A program made the position numbers and the translations under genes. From assembly GCA_012030735.1 (NCBI GenBank), contig JAAUUW010000007.1, positions 1-46,218 on the forward strand: DNA of 46,218 bases. Reading direction: 5' to 3'. Below the pieces are notes generated by a model. That model had not been told where the DNA came from. It saw only the letters and a list, made by a program, of their open reading frames with translations, and did not search any database. Below, one piece after another: positions 1-9,396 of the stretch; position 1 is the stretch's first letter; each line of letters begins with the position of its first letter. Source of the DNA: Acaryochloridaceae cyanobacterium SU_2_1 (GTDB lineage Bacteria > Cyanobacteriota > Cyanobacteriia > Thermosynechococcales > Thermosynechococcaceae).

Positions 1-461
1 GAGGCGAACCTTAGCGAAGGCTCGATGACTTGGCCCAAAAGAATAAAATCCCACTTGCCAAGGCCAAGGTGGATGGCATTGAAGTGACTCAATGGCAAAC
101 CCCTGCCAAGGAAACCGTGATGGGACATGGTTGGTTAGATCAAGAAACTGTTTTTCTAGCGGTGGGTGACCCGATTATTAAGGTAATGACCTCGAAACCC
201 AATCCGGCTCTTGATCAAAGCGAGACCTTTAAGTCAATCACCCAGTCATTGCCTCAATCTAATAATGGCTACTTTTATATCAATATGGATGAAGCACAAA
301 AGGTATTGTTGAGTAACCCTACCCTTGCTGGTTTCGGACTGATCACCCCTGAGTCAGAATCGATTCTCAAGTCAATTCGCGGCATTGGCGGTGCGGGGAT
401 GCAAACAGATGACTCAACCTTTAGCACTGACTTTTTGATTGCTCTGAAGCCCAAAGCTTAA
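1..461 (+). CDS. DUF3352 family protein, C-terminal part (runs off the left edge)
   Basis: Only the last ~150 residues lie in the window. The segment GHGWLDQETVFLAVGDP, the later FYINMDEAQ and the glycine-rich SIRGIGG near the end are typical of the C-terminal half of cyanobacterial DUF3352 proteins, which are ~550-residue, probably exported proteins of unknown function. The first ~20 bases read EANLSEG in frame 1, and the rest reads LDDLAQKNK in frame 3. The two join smoothly if one base is missing near position 20-21, so I treat the locus as one gene with a single-base deletion rather than starting it at the TTG at 30. It ends in TAA and is followed ~105 bp later by a strong bidirectional terminator. 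The function is unknown. Confidence 0.7.
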
Positions 462-566
462 GGAGATTGCCAGTCACGCTTTGCGCATGCCCTTTAGGCT
501 ATGCCATCCCCTAACCTTACGGGTATAGACGCAACACTGCTAGGTTCCTTGTAGAGAACTCTGGTT

Positions 567-607
567 ATTAAGGCAGCAACATCCCTCTGAGGCGTTGCTG
601 CCTTAAT
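567..607. terminator. Bidirectional rho-independent terminator
   Basis: A perfect 14-bp inverted repeat (ATTAAGGCAGCAAC at 567-580 and its complement at 594-607) encloses a 13-base loop. T-rich sequence follows on the plus side and A-rich bases precede it. It sits between the convergent 3' ends of the DUF3352 gene (+) and the SLH gene (-), so it can serve both. Confidence 0.85.
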
Positions 608-630
608 ATTTTGTTCTTCGGTTGAGGTAA

Positions 631-1797
631 TTAGCTTTCTCCCTTGACGCAATTGAGCATTCTTAGGGTTGCTGCTGCTGCATAGTTGCGTTGGGCGGAG
701 GTATTGGGTTGAAATGCCAAGCCAGTTTCATTTAAAGAAGAGGCGACACCACAGTAGCTCGACATTTGGCTGACAATGCTGGCAGACCAATGACCCGATA
801 GATCGGTGAAATTGACTGGGGTTTGTTTCTGCGCCAACTGGCGGTCTAAGCCCCGCAAAGATTTGGCATATTCGGCTGCTCTCTTGAGGACAGCCATCAT
901 TTCTGCACGGGTGACTGGGCGGGTGGGCTGGAAGCTACCATCGGGATAGCCGCTGACAATGTTATTTTGACGGGCAAACTCGATCTTGGCGGCGCTCCAG
1001 CGAGAAGCAACCACGTCGGGATAAGGATTGGTACTCGTTTGGCTAGGAACTTGAAAGGTAATGCCTGGAATGTTTTTGAGGGACTCTAAAATCATGGAGA
1101 CCAGTTGTTCTCGAGTTAGAGGCTCTAGGGGGCGAAAGGTATTATCTTGAAATCCAGCGATGAATTGAAGGGCAACGGCATCACGAATTTCCTTCAGATA
1201 GATGTCGTTAGCCACGTCGGGAAAGGGAATGACGGTGACTCCTTTGGATATATAAAGGTGACCGGTGGGTTTCTCTTTAAAAGTACGTCTAGTCATTTGC
1301 CACTCGGGCTTAAGAACTATTTTGGCAAATCCTGTGGTCGGGCCATTGGTGCGACCAAGTTCTATTTCTTGATCTCCTGATGCTTTAGAATCTGGTACCG
1401 CTACGAGTACTAACTCGTTATTGCGCTTTTGGACTTGGAGTAGGTATCGCAGACCTAAATCTTCACCATCGATGCGCAGAGAATAGCCATTGCTATCGAC
1501 ACTGCGACCGCAAAGACCCGTGAAATCAAATTTAAGCAGTAAGGGGTCGACGAGGACAGGATTGCTGCCACTTTCGCTCCAGCATTGTTGGGTGGGTGAG
1601 ATTTGCTCTAGAATCAAAAGCTGATGAAGACCACTATTCCCCACTGGCGCAGCAATCAACACAAATTTTGAGGCATTGACCTGTTGTTCGTTATAGGTGA
1701 CGGCCATGGCCTGGTCTATAGACATACCCGAGATTGATGCTGTTGCCATGATAGCGCCAGCCAAAAGATTGAAGAAAGGCCGTATCGAATGTTTCAT
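631..1797 (-). CDS. DUF3747 / S-layer-homology domain secreted protein
   Basis: The 388-residue protein begins with a Sec-type signal peptide (KHSIRPFFNLLAGAIMATASISG, cleavage probably near the AMA at ~30-32). Residues ~35-170 match the DUF3747 pattern of cyanobacteria, with LLILEQ followed by a CW and another conserved Cys. Residues ~193-380 hold three SLH-type modules: FPDV...YLKEIRDAV...GFQDNTFRPLEPLTREQ, then YPDV...AKIEFARQNNIVSGYPDGSFQPTRPVTRAEM, then a weaker one beginning FTDLSGHW. SLH modules anchor proteins to cell-wall polymers, so this is likely a periplasmic or cell-envelope protein. The final module is divergent. Substrate or partner is unknown. Confidence 0.8.
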   Translation of the reverse strand: MKHSIRPFFNLLAGAIMATASISGMSIDQAMAVTYNEQQVNASKFVLIAAPVGNSGLHQLLILEQISPTQQCWSESGSNPVLVDPLLLKFDFTGLCGRSVDSNGYSLRIDGEDLGLRYLLQVQKRNNELVLVAVPDSKASGDQEIELGRTNGPTTGFAKIVLKPEWQMTRRTFKEKPTGHLYISKGVTVIPFPDVANDIYLKEIRDAVALQFIAGFQDNTFRPLEPLTREQLVSMILESLKNIPGITFQVPSQTSTNPYPDVVASRWSAAKIEFARQNNIVSGYPDGSFQPTRPVTRAEMMAVLKRAAEYAKSLRGLDRQLAQKQTPVNFTDLSGHWSASIVSQMSSYCGVASSLNETGLAFQPNTSAQRNYAAAATLRMLNCVKGES

Positions 1798-1969
1798 ATA
1801 TAGTCAGCAGAGAAATGAGTTACCAAGGATCTGTGTCTGGATGGAGTTAAGGCTCGTTCCTTATCCAGTCAATGATGACGATGGAGAGAAGCTAGCTTGT
1901 TCCAAATCAGGCGTAAATCCGTCGAGAGTGTAACATGGCCATTCCATCGATGGCCCTCACGGTACAAAA

Positions 1970-2665
1970 CTATAACTCAGAGGGACGGCTCGCTCCCAGA
2001 GGCTGCTGAGGGGGACGATACCATTTGGCTAATTGATGAGGGCTGTAGCCCCAGGTAAACAGTCCTAGCAATAACCAATTGCGTAGGGTACAGCGGAGAA
2101 TGCCTTCTGTTTCCCAGCGACGCGCTGAGATTAACGCGCGATCGCGCAGAATTGAGATCGGAATCTGCTGCTTTTTCAAGCGGCGCATGAAGACCACATC
2201 TTCCATAATTGGAATATCAGCAAACCCACCTAGGGCATCGAAGGTGTCACGATTCATAAAAATAGCTTGGTCGCCATAGGGAACACGGGTCAGTCGTGAT
2301 CGAAGGGAGGCGACTCGGCTGATCCATCGGAGGCTCAAGCAGGTGGCATTAATCTCTAAATCAAAGGCTCCCGCTGCATAGTGATCCAAAACCCTGCACA
2401 GTTTCACCAGAGCGTTCTGGGGTAACAACACATCCGCATGCAAAAACAGCAATCGAGTGCTACGGGCAATGACCGCACCGGCATTGAGTTGAATCCCTCG
2501 ACCAGGCTGACTCAGAATACCGCAAACTAGAGGGTCTGAGGGAGATAGCTTCGCCAGGGTAGAACCTAAGGGATCTCCATCCACCACAATTACTTCATAA
2601 ACAGCTCCCTCAGCAATCTGTTCAAGATGGTCAAGGGTTTTGAGAATATTATCTGCCTCATGCAA
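1970..2665 (-). CDS. TIGR04283-type family 2 glycosyltransferase (start uncertain)
   Basis: GT-A fold features are visible: EVIVVDGDPLGST near the N-terminus (nucleotide-sugar loop), LFLHADVLLP (DxD-like region), and a downstream segment GDQAIFMNRDTFDALGGF followed by MEDVVFMRRLK. Together these match the TIGR04283 glycosyltransferase family, often found beside TIGR04282 proteins as here. The first beta strand SIIIPVL is encoded in frame just upstream of the TTG at 2665, but the only codons there are CTA-TCT-ATT after an in-frame TAG at 2687-2689. No standard start is available. The real start may be the ATT near 2680, or an indel near the adjacent G8 run has removed it. The annotated TTG start would cut off the conserved first strand. 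Confidence 0.7.
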   Translation of the reverse strand: MHEADNILKTLDHLEQIAEGAVYEVIVVDGDPLGSTLAKLSPSDPLVCGILSQPGRGIQLNAGAVIARSTRLLFLHADVLLPQNALVKLCRVLDHYAAGAFDLEINATCLSLRWISRVASLRSRLTRVPYGDQAIFMNRDTFDALGGFADIPIMEDVVFMRRLKKQQIPISILRDRALISARRWETEGILRCTLRNWLLLGLFTWGYSPHQLAKWYRPPQQPLGASRPSEL

Positions 2666-3408
2666 GACTGGAATAATAATAGATAGCTAGCAGGGGGGGG
2701 TGAGCCAAAGAGTTGGTGCTCATGGTGCTGGAGATACAGCAAACTCGCCGATAAGGTGCCAGCTTTTCTCAATCGCTGATATAACTGGCGCAGGTCTGTG
2801 AGGGTATCGACATCATACCAAGGTGGCAGAGCATGGATCGAGCGTTGCTGCTCCTTTAATTCGTGAAGGGTCTGTTGATAGACCCTGGAGGTACTCCAAG
2901 CGATACCCTCAAATACTTGAGGAGTAAAATTCTCAGCCGTAAACCCTAAGGTATAGTAGCCACCATCTTCACTAGCACCCACCACCACCTGCTGATCACT
3001 GAGGGCCCTTAATCCCTCCTCCAGATAGGCAGCGGGTAAGTCGGGACTATCACTGCCGATAATCAGCACACCGCTATAGCCCAACTCAAAGCAATGAGTA
3101 AAGGCATGGGCCATCCGCGCACCTAAATCTTGCCCCTGTTGCGGGTGGTAGACATATTGCGGACCCAGCCAAGCTTCTACCCCTTTGCTATCTGTGGCTG
3201 GGGCATAGAAAATCAATTGATCGACGGATAATGTTTGAGTGATGAGCAAGATATCTTGGGTAAAGCATTGATATAGCGCAGTGGCGGCCATCAAGCCGAT
3301 TGACCTGGCTAGGCGTGTCTTGACCTGGCCAGGAATCGGTGATTTAACAAACAGCAAAAGACAGATCCCCTGGGTCTGGCTAGCTTTAGCTGGTAACCTA
3401 TCGACCAT
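2590..3408 (-). CDS. TIGR04282 / DUF2064 family glycosyltransferase-like protein
   Basis: LLLFVKSPIPGQVKTRLA near residue 18-35 is the nucleotide-binding signature of DUF2064/TIGR04282 proteins (a CofC/MobA-like nucleotidyltransferase fold). LIIGSDSPDLP at ~117-127 and GASEDGGYYTLGF at ~144-156 are the other family motifs, and WYDVDTLTDLRQL marks the usual C-terminal end near residue 210. The remaining ~50 residues, beginning at the C8 run (2693-2700 on the plus strand), read through the start of the next glycosyltransferase in another frame. They are probably an artefact of a wrong homopolymer length, and a natural stop TAG lies at 2687-2689. The gene therefore likely ends near 2687, immediately before its TIGR04283 partner. 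The biochemical product of this pair is not established for this organism. Confidence 0.75.
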   Translation of the reverse strand: MVDRLPAKASQTQGICLLLFVKSPIPGQVKTRLARSIGLMAATALYQCFTQDILLITQTLSVDQLIFYAPATDSKGVEAWLGPQYVYHPQQGQDLGARMAHAFTHCFELGYSGVLIIGSDSPDLPAAYLEEGLRALSDQQVVVGASEDGGYYTLGFTAENFTPQVFEGIAWSTSRVYQQTLHELKEQQRSIHALPPWYDVDTLTDLRQLYQRLRKAGTLSASLLYLQHHEHQLFGSPPPASYLLLFQSCMRQIIFSKPLTILNRLLRELFMK

Positions 3409-3452
3409 TCTGTTCCCTCACCGCAATGGCCTAGATCGCCCAAGATCAGGGA

Positions 3453-3920
3453 CTAGGCAGCCTTCATTGTGGCTGATCTGGGCACCATCATACCCAATCG
3501 ATTTCGATATTGGCCTAGGCTATAGCATAGCTTGGCTTCGAGGGTCCGCTGAGTGCAGCAGGTAACCTGCGACTGCTGGGTATGGGTAAAGAACCAGTCA
3601 CATCCCCAAGTTTTTCTTTGACAGGTTAAGACCCATTGTTGGCCTGCAAAATCAAATTGAGCGATAAAACGCGGATAGGTTAGGGACTGTTCATCTAGGT
3701 ACACGGTGATTCCCAATCCTGATTGTAGTTTGCTGCTCAAGGCCCGATCCAGTTCATGCTGAAAGGCAGCTCTTAATAAAACTAAGCGGCGTCGATGCCG
3801 CAGGGCCGTTTTGAGTTTTTTCTGGTGATAGTGGTGGCGTTGTTGGTAATAGACCTGATCAATTTTGGCTAAAACTTGAGCGTGAGGATTAGGGGGTATG
3901 CAAATATCTATCGACATCAC
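3453..3920 (-). CDS. Hypothetical protein, basic, no recognised domain
   Basis: A 155-residue reading frame fills the gap between the TIGR04282 gene and the ftsH terminator, on the same strand as both. The N-terminal half is strongly basic and His-rich (QRHHYHQKKLKTALRHRRR), followed by a likely mixed alpha/beta region with CQRKTWGCDWFF. I recognise no family and see no signal peptide or membrane segment. It starts 45 bases upstream of the TIGR04282 gene, so the two could be cotranscribed. Coding status rests on length, strand consistency and lack of a competing frame. Confidence 0.5.
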   Translation of the reverse strand: MMSIDICIPPNPHAQVLAKIDQVYYQQRHHYHQKKLKTALRHRRRLVLLRAAFQHELDRALSSKLQSGLGITVYLDEQSLTYPRFIAQFDFAGQQWVLTCQRKTWGCDWFFTHTQQSQVTCCTQRTLEAKLCYSLGQYRNRLGMMVPRSATMKAA

Positions 3921-4022
3921 TTACATCTCCAGAGAATTGCTGTCATTATAGTACAGATGTACTGTATTAGCAAGAGCTGTCCATTAGAGCAATGTTGGAC
4001 AGTTTTTGGCAGCGCGCGCTAC

Positions 4023-4058
4023 AAAAAAGGCTTTGCTCAACAGAGCAAAGCCTTTTTT
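4023..4058. terminator. Rho-independent terminator downstream of ftsH
   Basis: A perfect 16-bp inverted repeat (AAAAAAGGCTTTGCTC at 4023-4038, complement at 4043-4058) encloses an AACA loop. The arms themselves supply a T6 tract in either direction. It lies 18 bases after the ftsH stop codon on the minus strand. Confidence 0.9.
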
Positions 4059-4076
4059 AACGCAGGCATGGGGCGA

Positions 4077-5960
4077 TCAAAGAAAGGTGGTCACCGCCAA
4101 GGGAGGATTTGAGGAAGACTTATGCGATCGAGCCATCTTCACGTCACTCCCATTAAGAATTTCCTGAAGCTCATCAGCATCAACCGTTTCTTGCTCCACG
4201 AGCCGCTTAGCAATCTCATCCAAAACAGAGCGGTTCGTGACCAAAACATCCTTCGCCCGCCGGTAGGCCTGATCCACCAGGTTACGAACTTCATCATCAA
4301 TCGTAGAAGCCGTTTCTTCAGAGAAATCTCGTTCACTCATGATGTCTCGGCCCATAAAAGGATTACCCTGTTGGCGGCCCAGGGCGACAGGGCCAAGGCG
4401 ATCGCTCATGCCAAACCGCATAATCATTTGACGGGCCACCCGTGCCACTTGTTGGAGGTCATTAGAGGCCCCCGTGGTAACCTCCTCTTCGCCAAACACA
4501 ATTTCCTCAGCAATTCGACCCCCTAAGGTCACTGCCATTTGGTTTTGTAAATAGCTACGGCTATACAAACCCGAATCCATTTGGTCTTCGTTGGGGGTGA
4601 ACCAAGTCAACCCACCGGCACGACCACGGGGGATAATGCTGATTTTTTGGACTGGATCATAATCTGGCATGAGGGCACCCACTAGGGCATGGCCGGCCTC
4701 ATGATATGCCACCAAAGTTTTGCGACGCTCGCTCATCACCCGATCTTTCTTCTCAGGCCCCGCCAAAACACGATCAATCGCATCATTGATCTCATCCATT
4801 GAGATCTCAGTCAGGTTGCGACGAGCCGCCAAAATTGCCGCTTCATTCAGTAAATTAGATAAATCTGCCCCCGTGAACCCCGGTGTCCGCCGCGCCATTT
4901 TTTCTAGATCAACATCCTTGGCTAATGTTTTACCTCGGGCATGGACCGTCAGAATTTCATGGCGACCTTTATAGTCAGGTCGATCCACTACGACCTGCCG
5001 ATCAAATCGTCCTGGGCGCATCAAGGCTGAATCCAAGACATCCGGTCGGTTGGTGGCAGCAATAATAATAATGCCTGTATTATCCTCAAAACCATCCATT
5101 TCAGTGAGGAGCTGGTTGAGGGTTTGTTCTCGTTCGTCATTTCCACCGCCCAAACCGGCACCCCGTTGACGGCCCACAGCATCAATTTCATCGATAAAGA
5201 CAATGCAAGGAGCGTTGGACTTGGCTTGCTCAAACAAATCTCTCACCCGAGAGGCACCCACACCCACAAACATTTCGACAAATTCTGACCCCGAGATCGA
5301 GAAAAAGGGGACACCGGCTTCTCCGGCAACGGCCTTTGCTAGCAGAGTTTTACCTGTTCCGGGAGGGCCAACGAGCAATACCCCCTTGGGAATCTTGGCA
5401 CCAACAGCCGTGAACCGATCAGCATTTTTGAGGAAATCTACAACTTCCGTCAACTCTAATTTGGCCTGCTCAATCCCTGCTACATCGTTGAAGGTCACTT
5501 GAGTTTGGGGTTCCATTTGGACTCTGGCCTTTGACTTGCCAAAGTTAAGGGCTTGGTTGCCTGGCCCTGATTGTGCTCGCCGAAAGAGGAAGAACAACCC
5601 AAACAGCAAAATTACTGGCAGGAGAAACGTGCCCAAAGCCTTGAGAAGTTCATTGTCTTCGGGTTCTGGGCGGACTGAAATATCGACATTGTTGGCGGTC
5701 AAAATATCGATAAAGTCAGGATCAGGCGCTAAGTTGACAAGAATCGGAACATTGCTATCTTCAGACTTCACCTCTGCTGTCGTCCGGTCAGCACTAATCC
5801 GAATTTTTTCAACTCGGTGATTCTCAACTTCATCAATTAATTTGCTATAGCGCCAGGTGTCCTTTGGCTCTGACTGAGGGCTGAGCAAGGCCGACCCTAA
5901 GGCTATTACCACAATGGCTAACAGTGCATATAATCCTGCGTTTCTCCACCGCTTATTCAC
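4077..5960 (-). CDS. ftsH: ATP-dependent zinc metalloprotease FtsH
   Basis: FtsH is a membrane-anchored AAA+ protease of the thylakoid or plasma membrane that degrades damaged membrane proteins, including photosystem II D1 in cyanobacteria. With the chosen GTG start the product is 627 residues, the usual family length. A first transmembrane segment is at ~8-25 ([16 protein letters not shown]) and a second at ~110-128 ([18 protein letters not shown]). Walker A GPPGTGKT is at ~198-205, Walker B is [11 protein letters not shown], the second region of homology is [22 protein letters not shown], and the zinc site HEAGH is at ~420-424. I prefer the GTG at 5960 over the upstream start at 6056 because cyanobacterial FtsH proteins start at (M/V)NKRWRNAG and a GGAGG ribosome site lies 10 bases upstream. 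It is followed by a strong terminator. Confidence 0.95.
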   Translation of the reverse strand: MNKRWRNAGLYALLAIVVIALGSALLSPQSEPKDTWRYSKLIDEVENHRVEKIRISADRTTAEVKSEDSNVPILVNLAPDPDFIDILTANNVDISVRPEPEDNELLKALGTFLLPVILLFGLFFLFRRAQSGPGNQALNFGKSKARVQMEPQTQVTFNDVAGIEQAKLELTEVVDFLKNADRFTAVGAKIPKGVLLVGPPGTGKTLLAKAVAGEAGVPFFSISGSEFVEMFVGVGASRVRDLFEQAKSNAPCIVFIDEIDAVGRQRGAGLGGGNDEREQTLNQLLTEMDGFEDNTGIIIIAATNRPDVLDSALMRPGRFDRQVVVDRPDYKGRHEILTVHARGKTLAKDVDLEKMARRTPGFTGADLSNLLNEAAILAARRNLTEISMDEINDAIDRVLAGPEKKDRVMSERRKTLVAYHEAGHALVGALMPDYDPVQKISIIPRGRAGGLTWFTPNEDQMDSGLYSRSYLQNQMAVTLGGRIAEEIVFGEEEVTTGASNDLQQVARVARQMIMRFGMSDRLGPVALGRQQGNPFMGRDIMSERDFSEETASTIDDEVRNLVDQAYRRAKDVLVTNRSVLDEIAKRLVEQETVDADELQEILNGSDVKMARSHKSSSNPPLAVTTFL

Positions 5961-6068
5961 GGGACTCAATCCTCCAGATTCAGAATGGGCTGATGCGATC
6001 GCTTCATTAATTAATGTTAACTCATTCTTCGAGAAGGGATATTGGATTGCAGCCAAGTCTGGCTATTA

Positions 6069-6517
6069 TTAGGGCAAGAAATGATCTTGATCTGCTTCTG
6101 TCGGCATGCGGCAGGCTGAGCGTCGTCCAAACCAACGATATCGATTGCTCGCAATCAGTCTATATATCGGATCGCGGCAAGGCCCTGGCAGCAAACGGAT
6201 TAAACTCAGAACAGACCATAGCCCGCCCAACCGCTTCAGCACTTGTAATGCAGCATCGGATTGGCTGTACAGTTGCTCTTCGTCTAAATAAAACATCGAC
6301 CATGATTCTCGCTCAGTCGGCAAGGGCGGGAGAAGTTGGGCGGCTGTTTGGCCCTGCAGGGGGCTGAGACGAAAATACCTTGTTGATCGACTTTCAAGAT
6401 CCAATCCACAAAGCCATTGCAGAGCACACAATCTCCATCAAAAAAGATAATGGGTAAAGGCTGACCAAGGGTTGGACGGATGCTAGGAGTGGTTGGCCTT
6501 GGATCTACAGGGGACAT
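6069..6517 (-). CDS. DCC-family thiol-disulfide oxidoreductase (DUF393), one frameshift
   Basis: The N-terminal part contains PIIFFDGDCVLCNGFVDW, the CxxC-bearing DCC motif that names the family. The C-terminal part (FRLSPLQGQ ... SALQ-like helix, LWSVLSLIRLLPGPCRDPIYRLIASNRYRWFG) is the conserved remainder in another frame. The frames meet at a T4 run (AAAA at 6372-6375 on the plus strand), and adding one T gives GIFRLSPLQGQ, the family-typical join. The intact product would be ~149 residues, the usual length. Members are predicted thioredoxin-fold-like redox proteins of unsettled function. It lies 51 bases after pstB on the same strand and may be read through from the pst operon. Confidence 0.75.
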
Positions 6518-6568
6518 CTTTACCGCTTTGAGGTCGGCAGATATTTGAAGCAGACATAGAATTGCAGG

Positions 6569-7390
6569 TTAGCCAAATCGACCGGAAACATAATCTTGGG
6601 TGGCCTCTTGGGAGGGTTGAGTAAAAATCTTGGTGGTTTCATCAAACTCAACCAAATAGCCCACCTTGCCACCCTGCTCTGCGGTTGCTTCGGCATTGAA
6701 AAATGCAGTCATATCCGAGACCCGAGCTGCTTGTTGCATATTATGGGTCACAATTATAATTGTATACTTCTCCTTTAAATCCTTCATCAGCTCCTCAATT
6801 TTCAGGGTAGCAATGGGATCTAAGGCTGAGCAGGGCTCATCCATCAGTAAGACTTCTGGATCCACAGCAATGGTGCGCGCGATGCTGAGTCGCTGCTGCT
6901 GCCCCCCTGAAAGGGAGAATCCATTCTCTCCGAGTTTGTCTTTGACTTCATCCCAGAGGGCAGCGCGGCGTAGAGAACTTTCTACCAGCTCGTCTAAGTT
7001 GCCTTCATAATTGTTGACCCGTGGACCATAGGCAACATTATCGTAGATAGTTTTGGGGAAGGGGTTGGGCTTTTGGAATACCATGCCAATATGCCGACGC
7101 ACTGACACTGGGTCGATGTCCTTGGCATAGAGATTATGGTTGTGATAAGTAATCCGTCCTTGCAGTCGAAAACCCTCAATCAGATCATTAAGGCGGTTAA
7201 AGCAGCGCAGAATCGTACTCTTGCCGCAGCCAGATGGACCAATAAAGGCAGTAATCTGCCGAGGCGGAATATCTAAGAATACATTGCGTACAGCGAGGTT
7301 GCTGCCGTAGTAGATATTGACATTTTCAGCCTGGATGACTGTTTCAGTAGCTGTCATCGTTGAAATTTGTTGTGTCATCAGAATATCCAC
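6569..7390 (-). CDS. pstB: Phosphate ABC transporter ATP-binding protein PstB
   Basis: This cytoplasmic ATPase energises high-affinity phosphate import. The 273-residue sequence has Walker [10 protein letters not shown], the PstB-specific [13 protein letters not shown] and [21 protein letters not shown], the ABC signature LSGGQQQRL, Walker [17 protein letters not shown] and the H-loop [14 protein letters not shown]. The start could be either ATG of MDIL or the ATG four codons later. It is the last gene of pstS-pstC-pstA-pstB and follows pstA by 11 bases, so cotranscription is almost certain. Confidence 0.97.
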   Translation of the reverse strand: MDILMTQQISTMTATETVIQAENVNIYYGSNLAVRNVFLDIPPRQITAFIGPSGCGKSTILRCFNRLNDLIEGFRLQGRITYHNHNLYAKDIDPVSVRRHIGMVFQKPNPFPKTIYDNVAYGPRVNNYEGNLDELVESSLRRAALWDEVKDKLGENGFSLSGGQQQRLSIARTIAVDPEVLLMDEPCSALDPIATLKIEELMKDLKEKYTIIIVTHNMQQAARVSDMTAFFNAEATAEQGGKVGYLVEFDETTKIFTQPSQEATQDYVSGRFG

Positions 7391-7401
7391 TCAAATGCAG
7401 T

Positions 7402-8295
7402 TTAGTAAGTTTTCTGTCGAGTCGCTAGCCGTGCTGCAATGCTGGTCATCAGTACCATCAGCACTAAAATTAATGCCCCCGCCCATGCCAACTGTTTCTG
7501 AGGTTCATAGGGAACAGTTGCAAAGTTATAGACCAATACAGAGAGCGAGGAAATCGGCTCCAGCACTCCACCCGGCCAAAAGGAAGAATTCAGAGCGGTA
7601 AAGATTAAAGGTGCCGTTTCACCAGCGGCACGGGCGATCGCAAGAGTCACCCCCGTAATGATCGAGGGAACCGCCGCCGGCAGCACAATCTTCAAAATAG
7701 TTTGATAGTTAGAGGCGCCAAGGCCCACGGAAGCCATTCGCACCTCCTTGGGCACAATTTGCAAGGCCTCATCAGTGGTACGGATGATTGTAGGTAGCAT
7801 CAACACAGAGAGCGCCACGCCGCCCGCTATGGCGGAATATCCAGTTAGACCCGTTTTGACCAGCAGGCCATAGGCAAAAACCCCAGCCACAATCGAAGGG
7901 ACGCCACTGAGCACATTAGTGGCAAACCGCACCCAACGGGCGAGCGGATTGCCCTTGCCAAATTCAGCGAGGAAGACTGCTGCTAGGACACCAAAGGGAA
8001 CAGAGATTATGGCCGCGATGCCCACCACAATTAATGTGCCAAGAATGGCATTAGCAATGCCGCCCTCGGTTAATCCGGGCGGCGGTGGGAGCTGGGTCAA
8101 TAGTGGCAAATTAAAGCGCCGAAAGCCTTGCAAAAAGACATAGGTTAAAACTGCTATCAGGGGAATAAGCGTCAGCAACATGCAGGCAGACGCCAGAATT
8201 GTCATCGCGATAGTAAACAGAGACCGTCGGCTGGAGTGATCGATTTTGAGATCACCTAAATCCACGGATTTTTGGGGTTGAGCTGCGGGTATCAT
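7402..8295 (-). CDS. pstA: Phosphate ABC transporter permease PstA
   Basis: This inner-membrane permease subunit has 297 residues. After a hydrophilic N-terminus there are about six transmembrane segments, including an early TM at ~30-55 (MTILASACMLLTLIPLIAVLTYVFL) and a last one near the C-terminus (LAWAGALILVLMVLMTSIAARLA). The EAA-loop region reads EALQIVPKEVRMASVGLGASNYQTILKIVLPAA, with the usual spacing for binding PstB. GGIANAILGTLIVVGIAA and SVPFGVLAAVFLAEFGKG are PstA-typical. It sits between pstC and pstB with short gaps (48 and 11 bases). Confidence 0.96.
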   Translation of the reverse strand: MIPAAQPQKSVDLGDLKIDHSSRRSLFTIAMTILASACMLLTLIPLIAVLTYVFLQGFRRFNLPLLTQLPPPPGLTEGGIANAILGTLIVVGIAAIISVPFGVLAAVFLAEFGKGNPLARWVRFATNVLSGVPSIVAGVFAYGLLVKTGLTGYSAIAGGVALSVLMLPTIIRTTDEALQIVPKEVRMASVGLGASNYQTILKIVLPAAVPSIITGVTLAIARAAGETAPLIFTALNSSFWPGGVLEPISSLSVLVYNFATVPYEPQKQLAWAGALILVLMVLMTSIAARLATRQKTY

Positions 8296-8343
8296 ATCGC
8301 TTACAGATTAATCGCCTCAAGATATAAAAGGGCAGGAACCAGA

Positions 8344-9345
8344 CTAGTCATACTTGGCTTGAATCTGACCGACAATATACTCCGCTAGAATATTAACGAT
8401 TAGCGTCATAATCACCAAAACAAGCGCTGCATACATGAGGGCTGCAACTTGCAGGTCCTTCGCTTCCGCAAACTGATTGGCTAGTAGGGAAGAGATGGTA
8501 TTGGCAGGGGCCAAGATAGAAAGATTAAGCTGATTGGCATTACCAATAATCATCGTCACTGCCATGGTTTCACCCATCGCTCGCCCCAAGGCCAGCATAA
8601 CAGCACCGACAATTCCAGAGAAAGCAGCAGGAATCAAAACCCGAAAAATAGTGCCCCAACGAGTTGCTCCTAGGCCCAAGGAGGCTTGCCTTAGTTCCGG
8701 TGGCAGAGAGGCCAAGGAATCTCGGGAAATCGCTGTAATGATGGGCAAGATCATGATCGCTAGCACCAGCGCTGCCGGTAACATCCCGGGTCCCCTCGGC
8801 ATTGTTGAGAAAAAGGGAATCCAGCCTAGGGTATTGTGTAACCATCTGCCAATCTCTTTGGTAATTGGGATTAGGACAAAAATGCCCCAAAGACCGTAGA
8901 CCACGCTGGGGATGGCTGCCAACAGCTCTACCATAAAGACCAGTACAGTGCGAAAGGCGAGGGGGATAAAATTCTCACTAAGAAATATGGCGGTGCCGAC
9001 ACCCAAGGGGACGGCAATCAGTAGAGCCAAGATCGCACTCACTAGGGTGCCATAAATCATCGGCAGTGCCCCGTAAGCCTCCCTCCCTGACACAGGGTTC
9101 CACTCGCTCGTGATCAGAAACTTTAGTCCGAATGCTTGGATGGCTGGCAGCGCATTAATGGTGACGACTAAGCCAATGGACAATAGCAATACACCAATGG
9201 AGATCGCAAACCCTGCAGTGAGGCTAAAAAAAACTCCATCAATCCCCTTCTCAGTACGAGAGCGAAGACGGGAGGCATACTGACCCTGTGGTGTAACAGT
9301 CATGGACCTAAATAATGGATAATATTTGATCACAGCCAAAGCCAT
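8344..9345 (-). CDS. pstC: Phosphate ABC transporter permease PstC
   Basis: This second membrane subunit of the phosphate importer has 333 residues and six or more hydrophobic segments. The permease motif SLASLPPELRQASLGLGATRWGTIF is followed by AAFSGIVGAVMLALGRAMGETMAV, a PstC hallmark. KFLITSEWNPVSGREAYGALPMIYGTLV near residue 75-102 is also diagnostic. An ATG at 9303 (MTVTPQGQ) would give the more typical N-terminus, and the 14 extra residues from 9345 may not be translated. No strong ribosome site distinguishes the two. It follows pstS by 51 bases. Confidence 0.95.
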   Translation of the reverse strand: MALAVIKYYPLFRSMTVTPQGQYASRLRSRTEKGIDGVFFSLTAGFAISIGVLLLSIGLVVTINALPAIQAFGLKFLITSEWNPVSGREAYGALPMIYGTLVSAILALLIAVPLGVGTAIFLSENFIPLAFRTVLVFMVELLAAIPSVVYGLWGIFVLIPITKEIGRWLHNTLGWIPFFSTMPRGPGMLPAALVLAIMILPIITAISRDSLASLPPELRQASLGLGATRWGTIFRVLIPAAFSGIVGAVMLALGRAMGETMAVTMIIGNANQLNLSILAPANTISSLLANQFAEAKDLQVAALMYAALVLVIMTLIVNILAEYIVGQIQAKYD

Positions 9346-9396
9346 AGGGAGAGGCGGACAAAAATCTTTGTTTACTTCTCCCTATTGATAGGAAAC

